From Serratia silvae (GTDB lineage Bacteria; Pseudomonadota; Gammaproteobacteria; Enterobacterales; Enterobacteriaceae): a stretch of 64,000 nt of DNA. This document shows positions 1-8,758 of this stretch, piece after piece. Both the position numbers and the translations under genes were made by a program. How positions within the stretch are numbered: position 1 is the stretch's first letter; each line of letters begins with the position of its first letter. The stretch spans positions 248,001 to 312,000 of the forward strand of contig NZ_JAGQDC010000004.1 of the NCBI RefSeq assembly GCF_023282985.1, written 5' to 3'. Below the pieces are notes generated by a model, which had not been told where the DNA came from, did not search any database, and saw nothing but the letters and a program-made list of their open reading frames with translations.

Positions 1-302
1 ACGTGCGCGATATCATGGCTGAAATAGCCGCAGCCTCCGACGAACAGACCAGGGGCATCGCGCAGATTGGTCAGGCCATCGTGGAAATGGATCACACTAC
101 TCAGCAAAACGCCGCGCTGGTAGAAGAGTCTGCCGCTGCAGCTGACTCGCTGGAAGAGCAGGCCGAGATGCTGCTGCAAAGCGTCGCGGTATTCCGTCTG
201 GCGGATAAAGCTGCACCAGTGGAAACGAAAACCCCCCAGCTCAAAACACCGTCGATGGTCAAACCGAGCACCAGCGCCGAAGACAACTGGACGACCTTCT
301 AA
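1..302 (+). CDS. Methyl-accepting chemotaxis protein, C-terminal part (5' truncated by window edge)
   Basis: About 99 C-terminal residues are visible, read from position 3. They carry the end of the cytoplasmic signalling coiled coil, with the typical run around [15 protein letters not shown] and [20 protein letters not shown] Pro/Thr/Ser-rich linker follows, then the terminal pentapeptide NWTTF, a close variant of the NWETF sequence that tethers CheR and CheB in enteric high-abundance receptors. The protein would be an inner-membrane chemoreceptor signalling through CheA/CheW. Its periplasmic ligand domain lies outside the window, so the ligand cannot be named. A hairpin follows the stop codon. 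Confidence 0.93.
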   Translation, partial: VRDIMAEIAAASDEQTRGIAQIGQAIVEMDHTTQQNAALVEESAAAADSLEEQAEMLLQSVAVFRLADKAAPVETKTPQLKTPSMVKPSTSAEDNWTTF

Positions 303-311
303 TATCTTCCT

Positions 312-341
312 CCGCCCGGTGATTTCCGGGCGGGTTATTCT
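312..341 (+). terminator. Probable terminator after the chemoreceptor gene
   Basis: An 8-bp GC-only stem (CCGCCCGG at 312-319 and CCGGGCGG at 326-333) with a 6-nt loop starts 10 nt after the stop codon. It is followed by a weak T-rich stretch (gttattctgtt). Confidence 0.65.
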
Positions 342-402
342 GTTCCTCCCCCTCGACTCAGGCTATGCTAGGCAGCATTAACGAGCGTGAATGGAGGCTT
401 GC

Positions 403-1074
403 ATGCACCACCCTGACGTTTATCTCGGTTCGATTCAACCCTATGAAGGCGGCCGCCCCAGCGCTATCGCCAAGCGCCTGGTGGAGGGCACACTGAAGCT
501 TACCCCACTGGGTCTGGCAGGTGATGAGCAGGCAGAAAAAAGCTATCACGGCGGGCCAGATCGCGCCCTTTGCCACTACCCACGCGAGCATTACGACCAC
601 TGGCGTGAACAGTTCCCCGCTCAAGCCGAACAGTTCTGCGCGCCAGCCTTTGGTGAAAATATTTCGACCCTCGGCCTGACCGAACATAACGTATTTATGG
701 GGGATATTTACCGCTGGGGCGAAGCGCTGATCCAGGTGACCCAACCGCGCTCCCCGTGTTTCAAGCTCAATTACCATTTCGCTATCGACGATATTTCGGT
801 GCTGATGCAGCAAACCGGCCGCTGCGGTTGGCTGTATCGCGTAGTATCGACCGGATCGGTAAGTGGTGACCAACCGCTGGCGCTGGTGACCCGCAATAGC
901 GAGGTTTCCGTCGCAGAAGCCATCAGCATCGCCTGGCACATGCCGTTCGATGAAGAGCAATACCGTCGTTTACTGTCGGTAGCCGGGCTGTCGGCCAGCT
1001 GGAGCAAAACCATGCTGACGCGCATCACCAGCGGCAAAATCGAAGACCTCAACCGCCGTCTGCTTGGCCGTTAA
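403..1074 (+). CDS. yiiM: MOSC-domain protein YiiM (6-N-hydroxylaminopurine resistance)
   Basis: 223-residue MOSC-domain protein closely matching E. coli YiiM (224 aa). It is a molybdenum-cofactor-dependent enzyme linked to reduction of N-hydroxylated base analogues. Recognisable stretches are LGLAGDEQAEK, HGGPDRALCHYPREHY, FGENISTLGLTE and the cysteine-containing QPRSPCFKLNYHF, where the conserved Cys would bind the cofactor. The ATG at 403 is preferred over the in-frame ATG at 391: GGAGG at 393-397 lies 5 nt upstream of 403, and only 403 aligns with the family N-terminus. In E. coli the gene lies near cpxA, so the location here is different. Confidence 0.93.
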   Translation: MHHPDVYLGSIQPYEGGRPSAIAKRLVEGTLKLTPLGLAGDEQAEKSYHGGPDRALCHYPREHYDHWREQFPAQAEQFCAPAFGENISTLGLTEHNVFMGDIYRWGEALIQVTQPRSPCFKLNYHFAIDDISVLMQQTGRCGWLYRVVSTGSVSGDQPLALVTRNSEVSVAEAISIAWHMPFDEEQYRRLLSVAGLSASWSKTMLTRITSGKIEDLNRRLLGR

Positions 1075-1123
1075 CCGGCGCTAGGCAGAAGACATCCATC
1101 GACCTGGATTAGGGAGTTGCGCT

Positions 1124-1906
1124 ATGGCTACATCACCTCATTCCATTCATCACGCGGCTGCGACTGGCTATCAGGCCAATGCGGATCGCTACGTTTTAGG
1201 CCGCCCGGATTATCCGGCGGAGATCGCCGATTGGCTGCGTGAGGTACTCGATCTACAGCCCGGTAAGACCGTCATCGATCTGGGCGCAGGCACCGGCCAG
1301 TTCACTCCGCGCCAGCTGGAGACCGGTGCCAACGTTATCGCCGTTGAACCGGTGGCGCAGATGCTGGAAAAGCTGGCGGCGGCATTCCCTCAGGTGAAAA
1401 CGCTAGCAGGTACCGCCGAATCACTCCCGTTGCCGGATGAATCGGTGGATGCCGTGGTGTGCGCACAATCCTTTCACTGGTTTGCTACGCGTCAGGCGTT
1501 GGCGGAAATTCAGCGCGTGCTGAAACCCGGCGGCAAGCTTGGCCTGGTGTGGAATATGCGCGATGCGCGGGTTGGCTGGGTACGCAAACTCAATCAGATA
1601 GTCGATCGCCACGAAGGGGATGCGCCGCGTTTTTATACCGGTGAATGGCGCAGGCTGTTCCCTTACCCGGGTTTTACCCAGCTACAGGAGCAAGTGTTTA
1701 TGCTGGGGCATAGCGGAGCGCCGGAGGATGTGATTTATAACCGTGTGCGATCCACCAGCTTTATCGCCGCGTTGCCGCAACAGCAGCAGGAACAGGTGAT
1801 CGAACAGATCCGCCAGTTGGTGGCAGAGGAAGAGGAGCTGCGGGGGAAGGAAACGCTCACGGTGCCTTACCAGACCTGCGCGTTCTTTACGACCAAGGCC
1901 GGATAA
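1124..1906 (+). CDS. Class I SAM-dependent methyltransferase
   Basis: 260-residue protein with a Rossmann-type methyltransferase core. Motif I is VIDLGAGTGQF (about residues 49-59). The acidic residue after beta-2 is in VIAVEPV, motif post-II is VDAVVCAQSFHWF and motif III is RVLKPGGKLGLVW. It resembles the Methyltransf_11 group of soluble small-molecule methyltransferases. The substrate cannot be told from sequence. AGGGAG precedes the ATG. It is 49 nt downstream of yiiM on the same strand, so co-transcription is possible, but no functional link is evident. Confidence 0.85.
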   Translation: MATSPHSIHHAAATGYQANADRYVLGRPDYPAEIADWLREVLDLQPGKTVIDLGAGTGQFTPRQLETGANVIAVEPVAQMLEKLAAAFPQVKTLAGTAESLPLPDESVDAVVCAQSFHWFATRQALAEIQRVLKPGGKLGLVWNMRDARVGWVRKLNQIVDRHEGDAPRFYTGEWRRLFPYPGFTQLQEQVFMLGHSGAPEDVIYNRVRSTSFIAALPQQQQEQVIEQIRQLVAEEEELRGKETLTVPYQTCAFFTTKAG

Positions 1907-1950
1907 AACAACCCAGAGAACATCGTCTGGCTAAGACGATGTTCTCTGGG
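1905..1950 (-). terminator. Strong hairpin terminator after yibL, probably bidirectional
   Basis: A perfect 16-bp inverted repeat (1912-1927 and 1935-1950; cccagagaacatcgtc and its complement) has a 7-nt loop. Read on the minus strand it is followed by TTGTTTT, giving a Rho-independent terminator for yibL. It also separates the convergent methyltransferase gene. Confidence 0.85.
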
Positions 1951-1958
1951 GCTGGTTA

Positions 1959-2321
1959 TCAGAACGCTTTTTTCGCGTAGCCGGTAACCACTTTCAGGCC
2001 CATCTCACGGCCAAGTGCGGTCATTGGATGCACCACGATCAGGCCACGGGCGCTTTTCTTCAGCGTGCCCATATCCGCCTGCTCTTTCTTGGTGATCTCA
2101 CGGCTGAACGGCAACTGGCTCAACTTCTGCGCTTCCGCACTCAGTTTTTCCACGCGCACGTTTTTCAGGCGCTCAATCTCGGTCTTCAACTTCTCTTTTT
2201 CTTTGAGATGTTGCGTAATCAGGTCGGTGTTACCCTGCTGGATCACCACAGTGTCTTTGTGGTTCAGTGCGTCCAGCAAATCGCTCAGGCGCTTAATCTC
2301 GGCTTTTTCTTTCTCTTTCAT
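1959..2321 (-). CDS. yibL: YibL family ribosome-associated protein
   Basis: 120-residue basic coiled-coil protein matching E. coli YibL (DUF2810). The N-terminal half is a Lys/Glu-rich helix ([18 protein letters not shown]). The conserved C-terminal half contains [17 protein letters not shown] and [14 protein letters not shown]. YibL has been found with ribosomes, but its biochemical role is not established. In E. coli it directly follows mtlR. Here two unrelated genes separate it from mtlR, while the relative orientation is kept. Confidence 0.92.
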   Translation of the reverse strand: MKEKEKAEIKRLSDLLDALNHKDTVVIQQGNTDLITQHLKEKEKLKTEIERLKNVRVEKLSAEAQKLSQLPFSREITKKEQADMGTLKKSARGLIVVHPMTALGREMGLKVVTGYAKKAF

Positions 2322-2388
2322 CGTCTCTGGCCTGTTTTGTTCTATGGCGTAAAAAATATTTCGCTAGTGTAGCAAAATGCACGACAGG

Positions 2389-3858
2389 TTACTCCCCACC
2401 TTGCGCAATTCCCGCAGGCAGGCCGCTCATCTCGCAGGCTTTTGCCCCCACCCGCGCCAGCGCCTGGGTATAACGGGCGTTAAATGGATAGCAGCAGGAG
2501 AGCCGCAGCCCATTATGATAACGCCCACTTGGAGAATATAGCGTACCCGGCGTCAGGCAGATCTGCTCATCCAGTAACTGATGGAACAGCGCCACCGTGT
2601 CCACCCCTGGCGGGAACTCCACCCAAAACACAAACCCACCGGCAGGTTGGGTAGCTCTTGTCCCGCGCGGGAAATGGCGGGCAATCAGCGCCCTGGCTTC
2701 TTCCACCTGCGCCGCATAGCGTTTGCGTAAATTGCGCAGATGATGATCGTATCCCCCCGCCTCCAGGAACATGGCCAGCGTCTCCGACAGCAAGTGCGAC
2801 TCCGACATCGAAGACACTGCCTTCAGCTTGCGCAGCGCCTCACTGAAGCGCCCACCGACCACCCAGCCGATGCGAAAATCCGGTGCCAGCGTTTTGGTGA
2901 AACTGGAGCAAAACAGCACCCAGCCGTCGCTATCGAACGCCTTCACCGCCGGGCTAAGCGCACTGCCAAATTGCAGCTCGGCATATAACCCATCTTCGAT
3001 CAGCGGCACTTGATGATCGTTCATCAGGCGTGCCAGCCGTTTTTTCGATGCCAGCGGCATGGTGCAGCCCAACGGATTCTGTATCGTCGGCATGGCGATG
3101 ACCGCATTCAGCCGTTTCTCCTGCAACAGCAACTCCAGCGCATCCAGCGACAGGCCATGCTGCGGGTCGGTGGGAATTTCCAGCGCTTTCAGCCCCAGGC
3201 TGGCGAGCAACGGCAACAGATAAAAATAGGTCGGCGACTCCAACCCCACGCAATCGCCCGGCTTGGTGGTCACCCTGAGCGCCAGCTGCAAGGCTTCCAT
3301 GCAACCGTGCGTCAGCGTGATGTCACTCGGCTCCAGCAACATGCCCAACGTCATCGAGCGCCGGGCGATCTGCTGGCGCAACCGCAGGCTGCCCGGCGGC
3401 AAGGCGTATTGGCCAATCAGATTAGGCTGGCGGCGTAACTGTGATGACAACATCCGCCCCAACTTGCCACCGGGATAAAAATCCACGGTTTGCGGGCAGG
3501 CAAGCGACAAATTGGTGAAGACCGGGTTCTGCTGAGCAGCAAACACCGTATCGATCAGGGCCAGCACATCATCAGCCGGTTGCTCTACCCGGTTGCTGGG
3601 TGCTGATGCCGTTTTCAGCGCAGGCAAGGTCGCCCGCACGTAAAAACCAGACTGTGGCCGCGCTTCGATCAGCCCCCGGTCTTCCAGCTGGCGATAGGCC
3701 GCCACCACGGTATTGATGCTAACGCTGTGGCTCTGTGCGCAGCGGCGTACCGAAGGCAGGCGGCTACCGGGCGGTAAAGTGCCACGGTGGATAGCGGCCG
3801 CCAATGTCTCCGCCAGTTGCAGATAGCGGGTTTCCGGGATCTCGTCGAGCAGGGTCAC
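2389..3858 (-). CDS. MocR-type regulator (GntR winged helix fused to PLP aminotransferase domain)
   Basis: 489 residues. An N-terminal GntR-type winged helix (about 10-80, with GTLPPGSRLPSVRRCAQ and SINTVVAAYRQLEDRGLIEARPQSGFYV) is fused to a fold-type I aminotransferase-like domain. The putative PLP lysine is in SSFTKTLAPDFRIGW. This is the MocR/PdxR architecture, in which PLP or a PLP-amino acid adduct acts as effector. Closest recognised relative is the YdcR type. The GTG start at 3858 has GGAGAG upstream. It is divergent from a LysE-family exporter with a palindrome between them, so it probably controls that exporter. The true effector is unknown. Confidence 0.9.
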   Translation of the reverse strand: MTLLDEIPETRYLQLAETLAAAIHRGTLPPGSRLPSVRRCAQSHSVSINTVVAAYRQLEDRGLIEARPQSGFYVRATLPALKTASAPSNRVEQPADDVLALIDTVFAAQQNPVFTNLSLACPQTVDFYPGGKLGRMLSSQLRRQPNLIGQYALPPGSLRLRQQIARRSMTLGMLLEPSDITLTHGCMEALQLALRVTTKPGDCVGLESPTYFYLLPLLASLGLKALEIPTDPQHGLSLDALELLLQEKRLNAVIAMPTIQNPLGCTMPLASKKRLARLMNDHQVPLIEDGLYAELQFGSALSPAVKAFDSDGWVLFCSSFTKTLAPDFRIGWVVGGRFSEALRKLKAVSSMSESHLLSETLAMFLEAGGYDHHLRNLRKRYAAQVEEARALIARHFPRGTRATQPAGGFVFWVEFPPGVDTVALFHQLLDEQICLTPGTLYSPSGRYHNGLRLSCCYPFNARYTQALARVGAKACEMSGLPAGIAQGGE

Positions 3859-3880
3859 AGTTTCTCTCCAGGTAATGGGT

Positions 3881-3904
3881 ACAGTTCGAAATTACCGAAA
3901 CTGT
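3881..3904. promoter_or_regulatory. Candidate operator between MocR regulator and LysE exporter
   Basis: Imperfect palindrome ACAGTTCG-(aaattac)-CGAAACTGT in the 136-bp divergent intergenic region. Its position and symmetry suit a dimeric regulator. Binding by the adjacent MocR protein is inferred. Confidence 0.45.
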
Positions 3905-3994
3905 AACCCTGACAATAGCTGGTTTCTGGTTCTGTCACCATCTGCCAACTGCCCTTATGCTGGTGATCACCCCCAATCATGTATGGAAAACCTC

Positions 3995-4603
3995 ATGCTG
4001 GACTCCGCATTTATCAGTTACGTAACCGTGATGTCGATTACTCCTGGCCCCAATAACCTGCTGCTGGCCTCGTCCGGCGTCAATTTCGGCCTGCGGCGTA
4101 CCTTGCCGATGATGTTTGGCATCAGTCTGGGCTGTGCGACACAGCTAGCTCTCACCACGCTATTGCTGGCGCTGATCCTTAACTGGGCCGATACCATCCG
4201 CTTTCCGCTGGCGGTGATGGGCTGTGCGTACCTGCTGTGGCTATCGTGGAAGCTGTTTAAAGCGGCCTCACCGGATGCTAAACAGCAGGCACGGCCAATG
4301 CGCTTTATCGGCGGAGCCTTGTTCCAGGCGGTGAACCCGAAAGCCTGGCTGATGGCCATCAACGTGGCGATCTTGTTCACTCCGCACGAGGGAGCGACGC
4401 TACATCAGACGCTGTTAACCATAGCAAGCTTCACCGCGGTGAATATCCCCTGCATCTTGATCTGGGCATTGATGGGCGATCGGCTACGCCACGCTCTGCG
4501 TGTGACCTGGAAACTACGGTTATTTAACGGCGTGATGGCAGGCTTGATGGCAACCACCGCATTATGGTTGCTGTTTGACGAGTGGCGTGCGCTGATGGCT
4601 TAA
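3995..4603 (+). CDS. LysE/RhtB family amino-acid exporter
   Basis: About 202 residues with five to six hydrophobic segments and the family signature near the N-terminus (SYVTVMSITPGPNNLLLASSG). This family exports amino acids or derivatives across the inner membrane. The substrate is not deducible. The ATG at 3995 (MLDSAF...) is chosen because it matches the usual family start and has GGA upstream; an in-frame ATG at 3983 is an alternative. Its stop overlaps the mtlR stop by 4 nt in convergent orientation. The divergent MocR-type regulator is its likely controller. Confidence 0.87.
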   Translation: MLDSAFISYVTVMSITPGPNNLLLASSGVNFGLRRTLPMMFGISLGCATQLALTTLLLALILNWADTIRFPLAVMGCAYLLWLSWKLFKAASPDAKQQARPMRFIGGALFQAVNPKAWLMAINVAILFTPHEGATLHQTLLTIASFTAVNIPCILIWALMGDRLRHALRVTWKLRLFNGVMAGLMATTALWLLFDEWRALMA

Positions 4604-5157
4604 GGCTTTTGAGCACCGAGCGGAGAGAGCCGGGAAGGCTGTTTGGCACCGATCTCCGCCAGCAGCTCGGTGATCGACAGCACCATGGTGGAACGCACCA
4701 TCTGCTGGTAACGCTGGTGTTGCATGGCGATCAGTGATTCATCCGCCTCGCCGGGCTGTAGAAAAGTGGGAACCGGCGGCAAGGCGCTGACGCAGTGGAA
4801 CTCACCGAAGGGGCCGAGTATCTCATCATCAATAAAGCGATATTCCGAACCGTCATGGTTAAGCTCTTCACGCATCGCCATCAGCAGTTCAGCATCTTCA
4901 TATTCGTGGCGGGAAATCACCCCCAACCCGTACATCAGCTTCAGGCGTACCGAAAGTTCACCAAGCGGCCCGGCACCGGACAACAGAGGTTCGACGGCAT
5001 ATTTCACCGCATAGTCATCTTTACGGAAAACCTGCACCACCAGGACATTAAGCGCTTCTGCCAACAGTTCAACCGCTGCGATCAGAAAACTGCGCACCGT
5101 CTTGCCAGCGTTCAGCTTTTCCAGAACCTTGTTTTCGAATGCCTGTGTCTCGATCAT
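4600..5157 (-). CDS. mtlR: Mannitol operon repressor MtlR
   Basis: 185 residues, strongly like E. coli MtlR. Landmarks are LEKLNAGKTVRSFLIAAVELL, QVFRKDDYAVKYAVEPLL, REELNHDGSEY and DDEILGPFGEFHC. Enteric MtlR represses mtl expression; it has no classical HTH and its mode of action is unresolved. The ATG at 5157 (MIETQAFENKVLEKL) is chosen by homology. An upstream extension to 5316 would translate repeat DNA and is unlikely. It is third in mtlA-mtlD-mtlR, separated from mtlD by 164 bp containing a repeat. Confidence 0.93.
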   Translation of the reverse strand: MIETQAFENKVLEKLNAGKTVRSFLIAAVELLAEALNVLVVQVFRKDDYAVKYAVEPLLSGAGPLGELSVRLKLMYGLGVISRHEYEDAELLMAMREELNHDGSEYRFIDDEILGPFGEFHCVSALPPVPTFLQPGEADESLIAMQHQRYQQMVRSTMVLSITELLAEIGAKQPSRLSPLGAQKP

Positions 5158-5204
5158 CTTCGCTTTTCGAATCGCGTGGGTGGTGTGTTCACTCAGGCGC
5201 TCCC

Positions 5205-5290
5205 CGTTAACTACTGGGAGTGGCCCCGAATGGGGGGCAAAGACGCCTTGCCCCCTCACCCTACCCCTTATCCGTGGGGAAAGGGAATGA
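5205..5290. repeat. GC-rich dispersed repeat in the mtlD-mtlR gap
   Basis: The stretch contains CCCCCTCACCCTACCCCTTA followed by a partial inverted copy (gtggggaaaggg). Related CCCTCACCC/ACCCTCTCC segments occur at 29567-29594 (inverted) and 63486-63545. It lies inside the mtl operon transcript. Confidence 0.55.
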
Positions 5291-5321
5291 GTTTGCTTAC
5301 ACTGGTTTGATATCACAGCGT

Positions 5322-6470
5322 TTACTGCATGGCGTTATACACAGCAACCGCCTCTTCCACAACCTTGCTGTCGGCCGGTAAACCGGAAATTTGCGCCAGC
5401 GCGGCTTTTGGACCCAGTTTTGCCAGCAAGTCTACCAGCTCTTGTGCCTGTGGGTCCTGTTCGCTGCGGTAGCTCATGGCGGCGGCAATCCCCTTAATCA
5501 GGTTGGCGTGCGGCAAGCCATATTCCAACGTGCCCAACAGCGGCTTGATCAGGCGATCGCCCGCGCTCAGTTTGCGCAGCGGCTGACGGCCCACACGCTC
5601 TACGTCATCATGCAGATACGGGTTTTCGAAGCGGGACAGGATTTTGTTGATATAGGCAGCATGCTTGTCGGCGTCAAAACCGTAGCGCTTGATCAGCACC
5701 GCACCACTCTCTTCCATCGCCCCTTTGACCACTTGGCGGATGACCGGATCGAGGATAGCATCACGAATGGTCAACAGCTTGGCGCGCTGGCCCAGGTAGG
5801 CGGTGATCGCATGGCCGGTATTGAGGGTAAACAGCTTACGTTCAACAAATGCCATCAGGTTGTCGGTCAGTTCCATGCCGGCGATGGCTGGCGGTTGCCC
5901 CTTGAATTGGGTCTGATCGACGATCCACTCGCTGAAGGTTTCTACCGTCACTTCAAGCGGATCGTTGCTGCCCGCCTCGGCTGGCGGCACGATACGGTCT
6001 ACGGCGGAATCGACAAAGCCGATATGCTGCTCAACCCAGGCCTGTTCATCCTGTGGCAGCGCGTCGAACACGTGCTGTTTGAGCTGGCTGGTACCACGCA
6101 CCATGTTTTCACAGGCGATGATATTCAGCGGTTGAGCATTGCCTTGCTGATGGCGCAGGATCAGGCCTTTGGCGATAGTCCCGGCAATTCTGGCGAGGAT
6201 CTGCGGACCAACGGCGGTCGTGACGATATCGGCCTGGGCAATCAGGGCCACCGCCTCTTCGCTACCGCTGTTAACGGCACTGACGTTATTCACCTCTTCA
6301 ACGCGCGCCTGCTCACCCACCACATGTACCTGGTAGCTTTTGCGTTGGTTCAACGCGTCCAGCACCGTCTGGTTAACGTCAGCAAAAGTCAGTTCGGCGT
6401 GCGCGTCGGCAAGCAGTTTGCCAATAAAGCCACGGCCAATATTGCCGGCTCCGAAGTGTAATGCTTTCAT
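5322..6470 (-). CDS. mtlD: Mannitol-1-phosphate 5-dehydrogenase
   Basis: 382 residues, the same length as E. coli MtlD. It oxidises mannitol 1-phosphate from MtlA to fructose 6-phosphate with NAD+. The Rossmann motif [12 protein letters not shown] lies at the N-terminus. The polyol-dehydrogenase region with the catalytic lysine is around [22 protein letters not shown]. The ATG at 6470 ([12 protein letters not shown]) matches the family; an upstream in-frame ATG at 6512 lies inside the intergenic hairpin. It is 62 nt downstream of mtlA in the same operon. Confidence 0.97.
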   Translation of the reverse strand: MKALHFGAGNIGRGFIGKLLADAHAELTFADVNQTVLDALNQRKSYQVHVVGEQARVEEVNNVSAVNSGSEEAVALIAQADIVTTAVGPQILARIAGTIAKGLILRHQQGNAQPLNIIACENMVRGTSQLKQHVFDALPQDEQAWVEQHIGFVDSAVDRIVPPAEAGSNDPLEVTVETFSEWIVDQTQFKGQPPAIAGMELTDNLMAFVERKLFTLNTGHAITAYLGQRAKLLTIRDAILDPVIRQVVKGAMEESGAVLIKRYGFDADKHAAYINKILSRFENPYLHDDVERVGRQPLRKLSAGDRLIKPLLGTLEYGLPHANLIKGIAAAMSYRSEQDPQAQELVDLLAKLGPKAALAQISGLPADSKVVEEAVAVYNAMQ

Positions 6471-6495
6471 ATTCCACCCTTTCTTAATGTAGAAA

Positions 6496-6513
6496 GGTGC
6501 AGCAAGCTGCACC
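6496..6513. repeat. Hairpin in the mtlA-mtlD intergenic region
   Basis: GGTGCAGC-AA-GCTGCACC, with flanking AAAG/CTTT extending the symmetry. It would form a stem in the mtl transcript between mtlA and mtlD and may set relative expression or mRNA stability (inference). Confidence 0.6.
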
Positions 6514-6532
6514 CTTTAAAATAATTCTGTTA

Positions 6533-8449
6533 TCAGGCCTTCTTGCCGCCCAGCAAATCCAACACTTCCTGGACGCTGGTGGTATTCGCCAGCCGCTCGA
6601 TGACGGTTTCATCATCCAACGCATTGGTCAGGCTGGTGATCACCTGGATATGCTCGTTGTTACGCGCCGCGATACCGATAACCAGGCGTGCCACCTCATC
6701 CTCTTCGTCACCGAAACGTACGCCCTGCGGATACTGGCAGAACACCACGCCGGTACGCAGCACGCGGTCTTTGGCTTCAATGGTGCCATGCGGCACGGCA
6801 ATGGATTCGCCCAGGTAGGTAGAAGTCAGCTTTTCACGTTCCAACATGGCCGGAACATACTCTGGCTCGACATAGCCGCCCTTCACCAGTTGCTCACCGG
6901 CAAAGCGAATGGCCTGCTCTTTATCAATGGCCTGCAAGCCGAGGAACACGTTGCTTTCACCCAGTTTAAACAGGTTCTGTTCGCTGGCGTCAAAGCTGTC
7001 ATCCAGGGTGGAGATAACCTTCTGCTGGGTTTCGCTGGTCTTGTTAGCGGCCACCAGGCGAGCGGTCAGATCGCTGTACAGATGGCTGTCCAGGAAGTTG
7101 GTCAGCGAGATGTGCTGGGCCTGCGGCGCATGGCGCATCGCACGCTCGGTCAGATCGCGGTGAGTGATCACCAGATCCACATCTTCCGGCAGACTGTTGA
7201 TCGCGCTGTTAGTTACGGAGATATTCTTCAGCCCCGCGTCCGCCACTTTCTTGCGTAGCACGCCAGCACCCATGGCGCTGGAACCCATACCCGCATCGCA
7301 AGCCACGATGATTTTACGCACGGTGCTCAGATCGCCGTCTACGGCTGCGTTTACCGCGGCACCGCCTTTAGACTGGGCTTTCATGTCCTGGATACGGCGG
7401 GTCGCTTCTTCCAGGTCGTCTTCCTCTTTCACTTTTGAGGTTTTCAACAGGAAGGCTGAAACCACGAAGGAGACCACGAACGCCGCAAATACCGCCGCCA
7501 GGTTAGCGAAGTAGGCGCCTTTTGGCGTCATCGCCAGCACCGCCAGGATAGAGCCAGGGGAAGCAGGAGATACCAGGCCGCCGTTCAGCAGGGTCAGGGT
7601 GAATACGCCGGTCATACCGCCCAGAATAACCGCCAGGATCAGGCGTGGATTCATCAGCACGTATGGGAAGTAGATTTCGTGGATACCACCCAGGAAGTGG
7701 ATGATCGCCGCACCGCCAGCAGACTGCTTGGCACTACCACGGCCGAAGAACATATAGGCCATCAGCACGCCCAAACCTGGGCCTGGGTTGGCTTCGATCA
7801 GGAAGAAGATCGATTTACCGGTTTCCGTCGCCTGCTGGATGCCCAGCGGTGAGAAGATACCGTGGTTGATGGCGTTGTTCAGGAACAGGATTTTCGCCGG
7901 TTCAACGAAGATCGAGGTCAATGGCAGCAGGTTGTTGACCACCATGATATGCACGCCAGCCGCCAGCACTTTAGATATCGCTTCGACCAATGGCCCGATA
8001 CCCATAAAGGCCAGGATTGCCAACAGCATACCGATGATGCCTGCGGAGAAGTTGTTGACCAACATCTCGAAGCCGCTTTTGATCTTGCCGTCAACCCAAC
8101 GGTCAAAGTGCTTGATCGCCCAGCCGCCCAACGGGCCTGCAATCATGGAACCGAGGAACATCGGCATGTCTGCACCGACGATCACGCCCATGGTGGTGAT
8201 GGCACCGACCACGCCGCCACGCTCGCCGCCCACCAGTTTACCGCCGGTATAACCGATCAGCAGTGGCAGCAGGTAGGTGATCATTGGCCCAACCAGCTTG
8301 GCTAACGTCTCGTTTGGCAGCCAGCCGGTAGGAATGAATAGCGCAGTGATGATACCCCAGGCGATGAATGCGCCAATGTTGGGCATCACCATATTACTCA
8401 GGAAACGGCCAAAGTTTTGCACTTTAACCTTGATGTCTGGTGAAAACAT
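6533..8449 (-). CDS. mtlA: PTS mannitol transporter EIICBA
   Basis: 638 residues (E. coli MtlA 637). The N-terminal EIIC membrane domain covers about 1-340 (starting KVQNFGRFLSNMVMPNIGAF). The EIIB domain has its phosphocysteine in IIVACDAGMGSSAMGAG (about 380-396). The C-terminal EIIA domain has its active histidine in IAVPHGT. It imports mannitol and phosphorylates it to mannitol 1-phosphate. The start at 8449 (MFSPDIKVKVQNFG) has AGGGGTG upstream; a longer in-frame ORF from 8548 lacks family support. It is first in mtlADR, and four CRP-like sites lie upstream. Confidence 0.97.
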   Translation of the reverse strand: MFSPDIKVKVQNFGRFLSNMVMPNIGAFIAWGIITALFIPTGWLPNETLAKLVGPMITYLLPLLIGYTGGKLVGGERGGVVGAITTMGVIVGADMPMFLGSMIAGPLGGWAIKHFDRWVDGKIKSGFEMLVNNFSAGIIGMLLAILAFMGIGPLVEAISKVLAAGVHIMVVNNLLPLTSIFVEPAKILFLNNAINHGIFSPLGIQQATETGKSIFFLIEANPGPGLGVLMAYMFFGRGSAKQSAGGAAIIHFLGGIHEIYFPYVLMNPRLILAVILGGMTGVFTLTLLNGGLVSPASPGSILAVLAMTPKGAYFANLAAVFAAFVVSFVVSAFLLKTSKVKEEDDLEEATRRIQDMKAQSKGGAAVNAAVDGDLSTVRKIIVACDAGMGSSAMGAGVLRKKVADAGLKNISVTNSAINSLPEDVDLVITHRDLTERAMRHAPQAQHISLTNFLDSHLYSDLTARLVAANKTSETQQKVISTLDDSFDASEQNLFKLGESNVFLGLQAIDKEQAIRFAGEQLVKGGYVEPEYVPAMLEREKLTSTYLGESIAVPHGTIEAKDRVLRTGVVFCQYPQGVRFGDEEDEVARLVIGIAARNNEHIQVITSLTNALDDETVIERLANTTSVQEVLDLLGGKKA

Positions 8450-8581
8450 AAACACACCCCTATTGTTACGCGCTGACAATAAGAGCGCGCGATAATTGTT
8501 GTAACGTTCTAGCCCTGTTGATGCTGTTTGCGAAACGGACTCTACCACGCTCTTTTTACTACGCGAACTTCACGGAATTTT

Positions 8582-8758
8582 TGTGATCACCATCACTAAC
8601 ATTGCCCCTATACCCTGGTGTATTTAGTGATATACATCACACTTATGCGGTGTAAAAAAAATACAACGAGAAGATATACCGGCCAAATGCACCAAAAACG
8701 TGACCACAATCACACTTTAAACCTTGCTGTTTGTTTTTGAAATGTGACAAGAATCACA
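8582..8758 (-). promoter_or_regulatory. mtlA promoter region with four CRP-like sites
   Basis: Four sequences fit TGTGA-N6-TCACA: TGTGAtcaccaTCACT (8582-8597), AGTGAtatacaTCACA (8626-8641), CGTGAccacaaTCACA (8699-8714) and TGTGAcaagaaTCACA (8743-8758). The last is a perfect match. E. coli mtlA likewise has several CRP sites, so catabolite control of mannitol use is well supported. Confidence 0.8.

Noticed and set aside
5391..6461. Long plus-strand ORF (356 codons) opposite mtlD
   Set aside because: Exact antisense of a well-conserved gene; high-GC codon structure produces such shadow frames. No homology recognised.
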